Below, in pieces: positions 40,399 through 49,397 of a stretch of 64,000 nucleotides of DNA. The number at the start of each line of letters is the position of its first letter. The first letter of the stretch is position 1. The notes below the pieces were generated by a model. That model worked only from the letters and a program-made list of their open reading frames with translations. It did no database searches and had not been told where the DNA came from. Source of the DNA: Prorocentrum cordatum (lineage: Eukaryota > Sar > Dinophyceae > Prorocentrales > Prorocentraceae); contig CAUYUJ010014752.1 of the NCBI GenBank assembly GCA_963575745.1, forward strand, positions 315,780 through 379,779, given 5' to 3'. A program made the position numbers and the translations under genes.

Positions 40399-42537
40399 GC
40401 GCTGTCCGTGTACGTGACGCGTCCGACATCGGTTTCGAACACGGCCCTCCTCACCGTGGCCCTGTCGGGCTCCCTCATCGTTACTGCCTTCCAGACGTTG
40501 GCCGTGTTCCAGCAGCTCCGCATCAGCTGGGTCGAGCCCATGCGCTCGCTGCAGGGAGTCGTATTGTTGCTGACCTTCGAAATTGACATATTGAATCCCG
40601 AGTGCGTGTTCCGGTCCAATTCGTCGGCGCTCACGTATTTGTTCAGCTTGCTTGTGTACCCAGTGTTTGCTCTCGGTCTGCTCTTGGTACTCAGCGTGTT
40701 CAAGAAGCTCGGCCGCGATGTCAAAGCCTATCAAGTGTGGAACGCGCAAGGCAACATCGTTATGCTCATATACCCATCACTGGCAATGATGGCTTTGATG
40801 CCACTGCGCTGTAGCAGCAACCCAGACGAGAGCATGTCGCTCATCTCTGAACGCTCGATCCTGTGTTGGAGTGGAGATCATAGCGCAATGATTGTCCTCT
40901 CCGTTATCGCCATCCTGCTATACATCATCGCGTTCGTCTCTTACGTGGCGTGGGTGGTCTGGATGTATCCTGTGAGGATGGTGCGCGATGGGGCGGTCTT
41001 CGTGCGACAATCCGAGTTCCTGTTCAGGCGTTTCCGCGCGGACCGCTACTACTACGCGCTGATGTTTGTGATCCGAAATTTGCTCATGGCGATGGCGCCC
41101 GTGGTCTTCGCTGACTTGCCTGCTATGCAGGGGTTGTCCATGTCTTTTGTGCTCATCATCATCTTCGGCTGCGTTTGCTATCTGCTCCCCTGGCGCACTA
41201 GCTCTGCCAACTTCCTTGACTGTGTCATCGCCATTTGCCTTCTCATGATCCTGAACACTGGCATGGTCCTGTCGCCCTTGGGCTCCGACAGCGTCGAAGT
41301 GATCATACAGGTCATCCTTGCCATTCTGCTGGTCGGCATCTTCGGGCTTGGGTTAGGAGTCGCAGCGTACAATTTCAAGCAGAGCATCTTCCCCCCGAAG
41401 AGGTATGGCGTCTTCTTATCCCACCACAAAGGTGGGGCGCAATTGCTCGCGCGCTGGTTCAAGCAGCAGCTGTGCGACAGCATTCGCGACGATGTCTTTT
41501 TGGACAGCGACAACCTCCAGGAGATGTTCTCGCTGCTCCACACGGCTGCGTTCGAGACGAAGAACCTGGTGATCCTCCTCACCGCGGAGACGCTCTTGCG
41601 GCCCTGGTGCGCGTGCGAGATCGTCAGCGCCGCCCAGAACAGCGTCAACGTCGTGCTGGTGTCCTGCGATGGCACGCTGCCGCCAGACGACGACCGGATC
41701 GCTAAGCTTCAGGAGATCTGGACCGAGCCGCAGCTTGCCGAGTTCGCCAGCCTCGGCATCGCAAAGGAGGACATCACTGACGCTTACGAGCGCCTCAGGG
41801 GCAAGACCGTGCTCAACCTCGGAGGCTCCAAGGGCCTGAGCGGCGAAATCGTGGACCAGCTGCTGGGGGAGTGCAAGGATCTCTCTCGCGTGCGGCGCTT
41901 CGGCAGCGCCTCGTTGGCCAGCGGCTCCATCCCGAGCGCCGAAACGACTTCAGGCGACGACAGAACGTCGACGGGCGTTGGAATGGAGGTACTTCTGGTG
42001 GGCAGCGTGGAGGAGATGGAGTCGGCCTGCTGCGCTCAGGTGGTCAAGCGCCTGCTGTCTGTGAAGCTGCAGGTTGTGGTTGAGGTGGGCCACCACAGCA
42101 TCCTTCAGGGCCAGCTATCCGCATCGCCGCACGTCGTGATCCTTCTGCGCAGGGAGCTGCTGAGTGATGTCACCTTCGCGGCCACGTCCGTGCACGCGGT
42201 GCGCCACAACCTGACCGTAACGCCCCTGCTCGCGGACGGCGCTTTCCGTTTCCCAGACCAGGAGTTCTGGCACAACCTGGAGGCGGGCAGGGTGTTTTCC
42301 ACAGAGGACAGCCCTCTGCTGGACGGCGTGAGCCTTCATGAAGTAGCAACCGCCTACAAGGCTATCTTCAAAATCATCGCTGTCAAGTTCACCGAAAACG
42401 GCTCCGAGGCCATCCAGGTGGCGGAGATCAACGAGCTCGCCAAACGCATCAAGGTCTCTGACGCGTCGAAGCTCCGACGCGGCGCCAGCGCGGGCATCGC
42501 CACCATGAACTCCTTCTCATCCAGGGCGGGCACCTGA
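40399..42537 (+). CDS. Nucleotidase-TIR receptor, exon 6 (membrane domain, TIR, degenerate TIR)
   Basis: A 712-codon exon ending in TGA at 42535. About eight hydrophobic segments cover 40440-41385 (for example YLFSLLVYPVFALGLLLVL, IAILLYIIAFVSYVAWVVW). At 41398 a TIR domain begins (KRYGVFLSHHKGGAQ; DDVFLDSDNLQ; LVILLTAETLLRPWCACEIV). The Glu of CACEI (codon 41617-41619) corresponds to the catalytic Glu of NAD-cleaving TIR proteins such as SARM1, so NADase activity is possible. From about 41985 a second alpha/beta region (MEVLLVGSVEEME; HVVILLRRELLSD) looks like a TIR that lost this Glu. The whole protein would be about 1861 residues. Role: transmembrane signalling, inferred. Confidence 0.88.
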   Translation, partial: ALSVYVTRPTSVSNTALLTVALSGSLIVTAFQTLAVFQQLRISWVEPMRSLQGVVLLLTFEIDILNPECVFRSNSSALTYLFSLLVYPVFALGLLLVLSVFKKLGRDVKAYQVWNAQGNIVMLIYPSLAMMALMPLRCSSNPDESMSLISERSILCWSGDHSAMIVLSVIAILLYIIAFVSYVAWVVWMYPVRMVRDGAVFVRQSEFLFRRFRADRYYYALMFVIRNLLMAMAPVVFADLPAMQGLSMSFVLIIIFGCVCYLLPWRTSSANFLDCVIAICLLMILNTGMVLSPLGSDSVEVIIQVILAILLVGIFGLGLGVAAYNFKQSIFPPKRYGVFLSHHKGGAQLLARWFKQQLCDSIRDDVFLDSDNLQEMFSLLHTAAFETKNLVILLTAETLLRPWCACEIVSAAQNSVNVVLVSCDGTLPPDDDRIAKLQEIWTEPQLAEFASLGIAKEDITDAYERLRGKTVLNLGGSKGLSGEIVDQLLGECKDLSRVRRFGSASLASGSIPSAETTSGDDRTSTGVGMEVLLVGSVEEMESACCAQVVKRLLSVKLQVVVEVGHHSILQGQLSASPHVVILLRRELLSDVTFAATSVHAVRHNLTVTPLLADGAFRFPDQEFWHNLEAGRVFSTEDSPLLDGVSLHEVATAYKAIFKIIAVKFTENGSEAIQVAEINELAKRIKVSDASKLRRGASAGIATMNSFSSRAGT

Positions 42538-42613
42538 GTACGGATCGTTTACGCACTGTGGCTGCTGGTCAGGTCCTGGAGTTCGGGCCCCAGGACCAAC
42601 GCATTTCCCCCCT

Positions 42614-42802
42614 CATTCAGGAGGAAAAGAAACACACAGACACAAGTCATCCTCGATTCCCCAGAAAATATGGGAAACTATGGGCAGCGGGGGGGGGGAA
42701 GACAGAAACCCAGAGAATATGCGAACATATGGGGGGTTATTATATTTGTGTGTGTGTATTTATGTGTGTGTGTGTGTGTGTGTGTGTCCTGGGGCCCCTT
42801 CA
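42614..42802 (+). repeat. Dispersed repeat pair, copy 2
   Basis: Counterpart of 8979-9131, with a longer (GT)n tract at about 42745-42787. It lies 80 bp after the receptor stop codon, so it may be in its 3' untranslated region. Confidence 0.7.
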
Positions 42803-42939
42803 CTCCTCCTCCTCCTCCTCCTCCTCCTCCTTCTCCTCCTCCTCCTCAACGTTTCCCCCCCCCCCTGCTCCTCCCCTGCTCCTGGCGCCCTCCAATCTGG
42901 AGGCCCGCGGCGGCCTCCAGGGCTGGCCAGGATGCCCCA

Positions 42940-43255
42940 AACAAACATTGCCCAAGAGGCTTCCAAGACAGCCTGAGAAGCCCGCCAGGGCCATCCAATG
43001 GCTTGTCGGAGCGCCCAAGGGGCCTCCAGCATCGCCCATGAAACTTCCAAGAGGGCCCTAAGATGATTCAATCTTCCAAGAGGGCCCTAAGATGATTCAA
43101 TGCCCCGAGACGCCCCCAGACGGGCTTCGCGAGGATTTGGAACATGTGCATTCGTTCGATGGTTTTTTTTTATGACTCGTCGATAATCGCGCCGTGGAGG
43201 TTCCAAGGAGGCCCAGGATGGCTTCAGGATGGCCTCAGGATGGCCTAGGATTGCC
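42940..43255. repeat. Complementary CTTGGG-type units
   Basis: TTCCAAGAGGGCCCTAAG-type units, including an exact tandem duplication of about 27 bp (CTTCCAAGAGGGCCCTAAGA and on) near 43045-43097. 43256-43490 shows no gene. Confidence 0.6.
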
Positions 43256-43499
43256 TCGCAAACCTTAACCGCCCTAAGTGGCACCTAGAACATTTGCATC
43301 TGGCACCTGGAACTTGGTCGTCTTCGGGCCAATTGGCCTCGGCACAGCGCGGCCGTCAGCCGATTCGGACCTACTCTCCCTGGAGAAGCCTCGACGAAAA
43401 CAGCCGCAAGGCCGCAAGATATGGCTTTTTTATTCGATCCGTATTGGGCACTGCCGGGGCCGTAGGTGTCACGTTGGAGCTGTCCCTCTCCTCCTTCTC

Positions 43500-43972
43500 C
43501 TCCTCCAGTCTCGAAAACCCCACCGGAAACCGTGCTGCAAATACTTTCGCCTTCCTTCTCCTCCTCCCCGTCCTCCTCCTCCTCCTCCCCCTCCTCCTTC
43601 CCCTCCTCCTCCTCCTCCTCCTCCTCCTCCTCCTCCTCCTCCTCTCCTCCTGTCCATCTCCTCCTCCTCCTCCTCCTCCTCCTCCTCCTCCTCCTCCTCC
43701 TCCAGTCTCAGAAACCCAGCCGGAAACATTACTGCAAGTACCTTTCCCCTCCTCCTCCTCCTCCTCCGCCTGTCCCCCTCCTCCTCCCCCCCTGTCCTCC
43801 TCCTCCTTCTCCTCCTCCAGTCTCGAAAACCCCACCCGAAACTTTATTGCAAGTGCTTTCCCTTATCTCCTCCTCCTCCCCCTCCTCCTGTTCCCCCCTC
43901 CTCCTCCTCCTCTCCTCCTCCTCGTCGTCCTCCTCCTCCTCCTCCTCCTCCTCCTCCTCCTCCTCCTCCTCC
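43500..43972. repeat. (CTC)n array with recurring 45-bp core, left of the insertion
   Basis: CTC microsatellite tracts alternate with a core CAGTCTC(G/A)(A/G)AAACCC... GGAAAC...CTGCAA at about 43507, 43703 and 43819. The same core recurs at 57208, directly after the Copia element, so the element split one array. Confidence 0.9.
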
Positions 43973-43977
43973 TCATG

Positions 43978-44192
43978 AGTCGAAGGGGATATTTTGCATA
44001 AGCCCCCATCTCTTCTGCTGTGCGTTCCGTCGCCTCTGGGCTCAAGCCCGCGGGTCAAAGCGACTGCAAAGCAAACGGCAAAGCCTTACAGCAAAACATC
44101 TTCGACCTACATCTTTTATTCCATTTACTCTACATCTTGATTATCATTCTCATTGTTGTTCTTCTCCAGAGCGCGCCGCCGGCGCTCGAACT
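43978..44192 (+). repeat. 5' LTR
   Basis: 215 bp, AGTCGAAGGGG...GCTCGAACT. It differs from the 3' LTR at four bases and one extra T (near 43995). It contains the SL-like 20-mer at 44027-44046. LTR ends are not the usual TG...CA; the limits are set by the exact TCATG duplication. Confidence 0.93.
44027..44046 (+). promoter_or_regulatory. Spliced-leader-like sequence in the 5' LTR
   Basis: CCGTCGCCTCTGGGCTCAAG. The 3' LTR copy (57013-57032) reads CCGTCGCCTTTGGGCTCAAG. The dinoflagellate leader CCGTAGCCATTTTGGCTCAAG aligns to the latter with two substitutions and one gap. It may be a relict or functional mimic of the leader in the transcribed LTR region. Confidence 0.6.
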
Positions 44193-44193
44193 C

Positions 44194-44205
44194 TGGTAGC
44201 GGAGC
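44194..44205 (+). other. Primer binding site
   Basis: TGGTAGCGGAGC begins 2 nt after the 5' LTR. TGGTAGC is the complement of a tRNA 3' end ...GCTACCA, the usual initiator-Met primer of Copia/Ty1 elements. It overlaps the 5' arm of the first GAAA hairpin (44201-44228). Confidence 0.75.
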
Positions 44206-44269
44206 GGGAATTGAAAAGTTCCTGCTCCGTTGCCGGGCTGGGCATTGAAGAGTGCCTCGCCCGTCAACG
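44201..44269 (+). ncRNA. Two adjacent tetraloop-type hairpins in the retroelement leader
   Basis: Hairpin 1 (44201-44228): GGAGCGGGAA, apex TTGAAAAG, TTCCTGCTCC; ten pairs with one G.U. Hairpin 2 (44228-44269): CGTTGCCGGGCTGGGCA, apex TTGAAGAG, TGCCTCGCCCGTCAACG; 17 positions with two mismatches and one G.U. They share the apex pattern of eleven further hairpins in the element and sit between the primer site and Gag. Confidence 0.7.
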
Positions 44270-44583
44270 TGAAGATCCACGGCAAGTACTTACCCCTTGA
44301 GGGCCCTGTATGGGCAAGAAGAAGCGCAACCACACTCATTTTGCAGAGAGAACGAGTGAACGCGCACAGAGAAGGCTTGAGGTCGAGTACGAGCGGGCCC
44401 ACCGGACCTGCAGCTGCCCTCCTTGGGAGCCTCACTCGGAAGCCTGCCGCCGGCAGGTCAGACTGACACCAGGACTCGTGTTCAAGGAGGAGCCCGAGCC
44501 TTCACCAAAAAGGTATCCGACACCAGACTGGTCGCGCTCACCGACTCCACCGCCGCAGGTTTCCTTGACCACTAAGAAGAACC

Positions 44584-47500
44584 ATGGCGATGTCCAGCGG
44601 TCACAACGTGAAGAGCAGACAGCCCCACCTGTACGGCGCCCAGCCCTTGCACTACCGTTAAGGAACAGCCGTAGCAACGGCGGAGACGCCTCCGTGGTGG
44701 TCTCCAGAGCTGGAAGCGGACCCGACCTACCCGTACAGCGTCGTAGAGTGGGGCAAAGACGTACGGAAGTGGCAGGCAGCTACGAAGCTCGCGCCCGAAC
44801 GACAAGGACCACTACTCTCTCTGGCGCTGGGGACAGCCGCGCGCACGGTAGCAGACGAGATCCCCATCCACGTGCTCCAGCACGGAGCAGAAGTGGACAT
44901 CGGGGACGGCACCGGCGTGCGTAGGCATGCGGGCGTCGACATCTTGCAGTCGATCCTGCACTCCAAGTTCCCGCCAGATGCTGAGGCGAGCATGTTGAGG
45001 ACAGGCCTAGATTTCTTCACCTTCGCGCCAGCTCGTGACGAAGATCTCCGGCCCATGTTCTCGCGTTTCGACATGCTCCTCGACCGCGCAAACAACGCCA
45101 CTGAGCTCGGCATTAGCGTCCCGTTCCGCACGTGGGTGCCGTTGAGTTTGCTGCGGCTCCCCGCCCGGAAGTGGGCAGACATCCTGAAGGAAAACGGCAG
45201 GAGGCTCCCACGAACAGAGGCGGAGTACGTCGAGGTGAAGCAGCGTCTCCTACGGGATCGCGTCATAGAAGACAACGTGAACGTCTTCCACGGCAAGTCC
45301 CACCAACCAGGCGCCCACGCAGGCCTGTACTTCTCGGACGAGCTGGAGCCCGTGCCGCTGTACCTGGCCATCGCCAACGACTACAACCGACAGGCCGGCA
45401 GCAGCGGCAGCGCGCCAGCAGCAGCGCCGCCCCGCGGAGACCAAGACGTCTACTACGACGTTGGGCAGGCGGCAGACGACGACGACGACGCTGCCAGCGA
45501 GGGCGGTTGGAGCACCGACACCGAGTGGTGGGGCAGGGAAGCTTCGGATGACCCCTGGTCCCAGGAGCGCTTGGACGCCGAGCGGCAGGCTGCCCTCGAT
45601 GATCCACGCTACCTGACGTCAGTCTGGTGGGGGGCCAGGAAGGCAGAGCGGCGCTGCCGTGCCGCGGCCTGCCGTTTCGGACCGAAACACCAGGCTCGCA
45701 CGAGACGGTTCGGGGCCGAGAGGTACACCAAACGCGGGCCTCCGAGGCGCGCAGGCGGCAAGCCGCGGAAGGGCTTCTTCATCCACGACACCTTCGTGTC
45801 GCTGGAACACGTCCCAGACGAGGACATCAGAGCGTTCTTCGAGGGCAAGGGCCGGTTCAACAAGAACCGCGCGAAGAAGGGGCCGCGCAAAGCCGCGAGG
45901 TGCTTCAGGTGTGGCGAGCCTGGGCGCCTGGCCGGGGAGTGCCGCAGCCGCGAGAACCTCTGCTTCAACTGCAAGAAGCCGGGCCACCTCGCGAAGGACT
46001 GCCCGCAGCGGGCCCATTACCTCCAGGACCAGCCAGACGACTCCCAGGATGCCGCCGAGCAGCTGTGGGGAGGCGACGTCCTGTCGCTGGGCGCGGAGAC
46101 CATGTACATGGTCAAGGAGGAGGCTGCCGCAGCTCCGGCGCCACCTGGCGTACCAGGAGCAGACGACGACAGCAACGCGATGATGGCGCAGCCGCCGCGG
46201 GCCCTGCCTGGAGGCGTGCCTGGAGGAGCTGGAAGCCTTCCGGGGGCACTCGGCGCAGGCAGTTCTGTGAGCTACCTGAGCAAGGGCATCATCGCAGGCC
46301 TCGACGACAACAGGTGCCATATTCAGGACTCCCTCCAAGGATGCATGGTGTCAGTGCCGCTGTCAGCCATCTGTGGCGCTAGCCCAGGTGCGGGGTGGAA
46401 TAGACATGTTCCTCCCGTAACAGGCTCGGCTGTGCTACCGGCGCGGGAGGAGGATAGAAATGTCCTCTCCCCAGCGCCCGCCGCTGCCGTGTCCGCCGAC
46501 GATTTGCACATCGTCCAGAAGCTGCTGGGTGTGTCGTCAAAACCACCATCATCTACATCATCTATCCCTCCACCACTTCTTTCCTACCCGACTCCAGCTC
46601 CGATCCCTGCCTTGATATACGGTTGGGCAACAGTGCCCGCGCCAACGTGGGTAGCTTCAGGGGGAGGCTCGACCGGCGTGAGTGCGCCGACTCAGCAGGG
46701 ATTCGTGGGAGGGCCAGGAGAGGGAACAGAAGGAGGGCAAGGAGGAGGACCCGTTGAGCAGCCAGGAGAAGCAGGAAGACCAGGAGGAGGACCACCAGCA
46801 GCAGTTGCGACGACAGGGCTCGGATCAGCGTGGGCCGTATTTCCCGTGCACGGTTCGGACCCGACTCCTGCTTCCACTTCATTTTCGTCTTCTCCCACGC
46901 CCCGCTCATCTTTTTGGGGAGGATTGCAGGGATTGCAGGGATTGCCAGCGGGAATTATTTTCGGACCCGTTCTGACATGTGTAGGCGCAGCACAGTCGAC
47001 AGCAGCACAAGCAGCACATCCGACTCCAGCTCCCGCTCCTGTCTCCCGCCCGCCAGGTCCTACATATGTTACGTCTTTCTTGGGAGGAATGTCAGGGCCA
47101 TCTGGGGGGGCGGCAGTAGGGGCAGCGCATGTATCGAATCCGACACCGGCACGCACAGCATATTCGACACCAGCGCACGCAGCATATCCGACACCAGCGC
47201 GCTCAGCACATCCGACACCAGCGCACGCATCGCATTCCGCGGCAACACGCGTGCAGTTTTGTGATTCGTATTCGCACGGTATTTCTTCTACTGGGGCGCA
47301 TGGGTTGGAATCTACGGTATGTTGCGGCGGTTGTTCTTCGATCGCACCTGCGATCGGCACGACGGGGCCGGGAGGAGATTCTGGGGCGACATCTGCAATG
47401 GGTTCGGCAGGAATGGGAGGGCCGATATGTGCGTCGATGGGTATACCGATCCACCAACAACAAAAACCACAGGCATCAGCAACGCCATGCCTACCAACGC

Positions 47501-48486
47501 CAGTTTCTAGTGACAATGCTGGTTTTTCGGTTGTCCCATCCATGAGTCCAGAAACGATTTCTACCATCAACGGGAAGAGATCACCGAACACCATCGAGCC
47601 AGGCCCGAACTTGGCAACCACCACGCCTGTTACGACCTCGTGCGGGGTAGCAGCCAGGAAGCATGGGAAGTGCATCCCGTGCCGCCACTGGGAGAACGGA
47701 CGATGCATTCGGAAGGAGTGCATTTTCTGCCACCACGGCTCCAACACACTCCAACACACGACACCGCAACAAAGCATGTACCAAACGAGGGCTCCAACGG
47801 TGCCTCCACGATGGCAGGATCCGCAAGCTGACCCTGACCCCCTTCAAGCTCAAGACCCCTGGAAATATTATGACAAATCGTATCCAATCTTTGAGTGGGG
47901 GGAGGGTGAGGAGGTCAAGCAACAACATGTGCAGCCACGAAGTGTCTACAACCATTCGGAGGCCAGGATCAGTGATGTTGATGATGGGCTCCTGGTCGAT
48001 ACTGGCGCTCGCCGCAACCTGGCCGGTAAGAACCTCGTCGACCGACAGAGCCACGCTGGGTACCAACACGGATTTACGACTACGTGGAGTACCTTAGATC
48101 AGCCACGGAAGGCGAGCGGAGTAGGAAAGGGAGCTCCGACAGTGCGACGTGCAGCCACGATTCACGGAGTCATTGGTGAGGGCGACCTCATTTCCTACTC
48201 AGCCCCAGTTCTGGAGGACGAGGGCGCCGACGTCCCAGCCCTCTACGGCTTGGATCCCATGGCCGAGAGAAACACCTACGTAGGCACGCGAACAGGCAAG
48301 CTGCACATGATCCCACCAGGCACGGATGACCAGATCATCTGGCCAGACGGCACCAAAACCATTGAGTGCCAGAAGTCACGATCAGGACACTGGATGATAC
48401 CGATCTCCAGGTGGCACAAGCTCAAGAAGGGCAGCAAGACGGTCGAGGCATTCCCGACAAACGTCGGTGTGTCTAAACAACATTGA
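44584..48486 (+). pseudogene. Copia Gag, zinc knuckles and protease
   Basis: From ATG 44584, broken by TAA at 44659, then open to TGA 48484. The Gag core is visible (VVEWGKDVRKWQAATKLAPE; GVDILQSILHSKFPPDAE; TGLDFFTFAP; PFRTWVPLSLLRLP). Knuckles at 45901-46005: CFRCGEPGRLAGEC (His replaced by Arg) and a perfect CFNCKKPGHLAKDC. After a Pro/Gly/Ala/Thr-rich spacer comes a Cys/His finger KCIPCRHWENGRC...CIFCHH (47671-47736), a type common in dinoflagellate proteins. The retropepsin motif LLVDTGARRNLAG has its Asp at 47998. An upstream frame from about 44310 (PEPSPKRYPTPDWSR) may belong to the leader peptide. Confidence 0.88.
46397..46466 (+). ncRNA. Two tetraloop-type hairpins in the gag spacer
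   Basis: 46397-46412: GGAA, apex TAGACATG, TTCC. 46451-46466: AGGA, apex TAGAAATG, TCCT. They lie in frame as NRHV and DRNV. The stem sequences differ while pairing is kept. Confidence 0.65.
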
Positions 48487-48557
48487 CAAACAACATCGCT
48501 GGGTGCAGAGGGTGGCCGGCACCCAGCAGACGCGAACAACAGGCCACCCACCACGCA

Positions 48558-48630
48558 GCCAATAGAAATGTTGGCCGCACGACCGTCCACAGCAACCTCG
48601 ACGAACCTACGGCAAATTGAAAAGTTTGCC
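48558..48630 (+). ncRNA. Two tetraloop-type hairpins after the in-frame TGA
   Basis: 48558-48575: GCCAA, apex TAGAAATG, TTGGC. 48611-48630: GGCAAA, apex TTGAAAAG, TTTGCC. They begin 72 and 125 nt after the TGA at 48484. The first is read as IEM, a different phase from the NRHV/DRNV examples. Confidence 0.7.
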
Positions 48631-49361
48631 AGCGAACCACCAGCACAACACAACACTCCAAACATATGCCTGGTTGGGGAGCGGTTGGCAACGGTGAGGA
48701 TGACGATGGCTAAATACGACCTCTTCCCATCCAGAACGTGCTCCATGCTTCAATTCCAGAGGAAGCATGCATCTCCAGACGCCTGTGCAATGCTTCAAGC
48801 CATCCACTTGGATCGGCCACAGCTTCTTTGGATTCAGTGGTCATACAAATTGCAAGAACCAGGGCGGCGACCACAGGTACGTACGGCTTTGGAGTTCTTT
48901 TCGGGAATGGTTGAACAACAGCTGCGTTACGGCGGAGATGTTATATTGGAAGCCAAAGCGTGCGACGTCCCTGTCCGGGACGAGCTTTTCGCAGGAGCGA
49001 AGCGTTTAGGAACACTATTCGGACTACCTTCTCGAGTGCACTGGTGTGCTTTGGGAATCATGGGGGGATCAGACAACGACGCGTTAGTATGTGGTGAACA
49101 CCTCGCCATGTCGAACAAACCATGGCAGCACGCATCATGTGCATGCGGCAGACAAAGCTCGACGTATGTAGCGAACGAAGGGACAGCATACGAGCAGTTC
49201 GTGGAAAAGGTATTGCAACATTTTCGCTTCATCGACTCCTGCCAGCTCAAGCCAACCAACACGGAGTGGCACTACGTTCAACGTCATTTCAAGAAGAAAG
49301 CAGGAGCACGGGGCTACGTCCAGCACCACCGACAGCACCAGCCAACCAACGACGACAGCAT

Positions 49362-49397
49362 CGACGAAGAGGGAATTGAAAAGTTTCCGCTTCGCCG
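49362..49397 (+). ncRNA. Tetraloop-type hairpin
   Basis: CGACGAAGAGGGAA, apex TTGAAAAG, TTTCCGCTTCGCCG: 14 paired positions with two mismatches and one G.U. Read in frame as GIEKFP. Confidence 0.7.

Noticed and set aside
43278-44300. 340-codon Pro/Ser frame before the Copia element
   Set aside because: It runs through the CTC satellite and into the LTR; composition follows the repeat.
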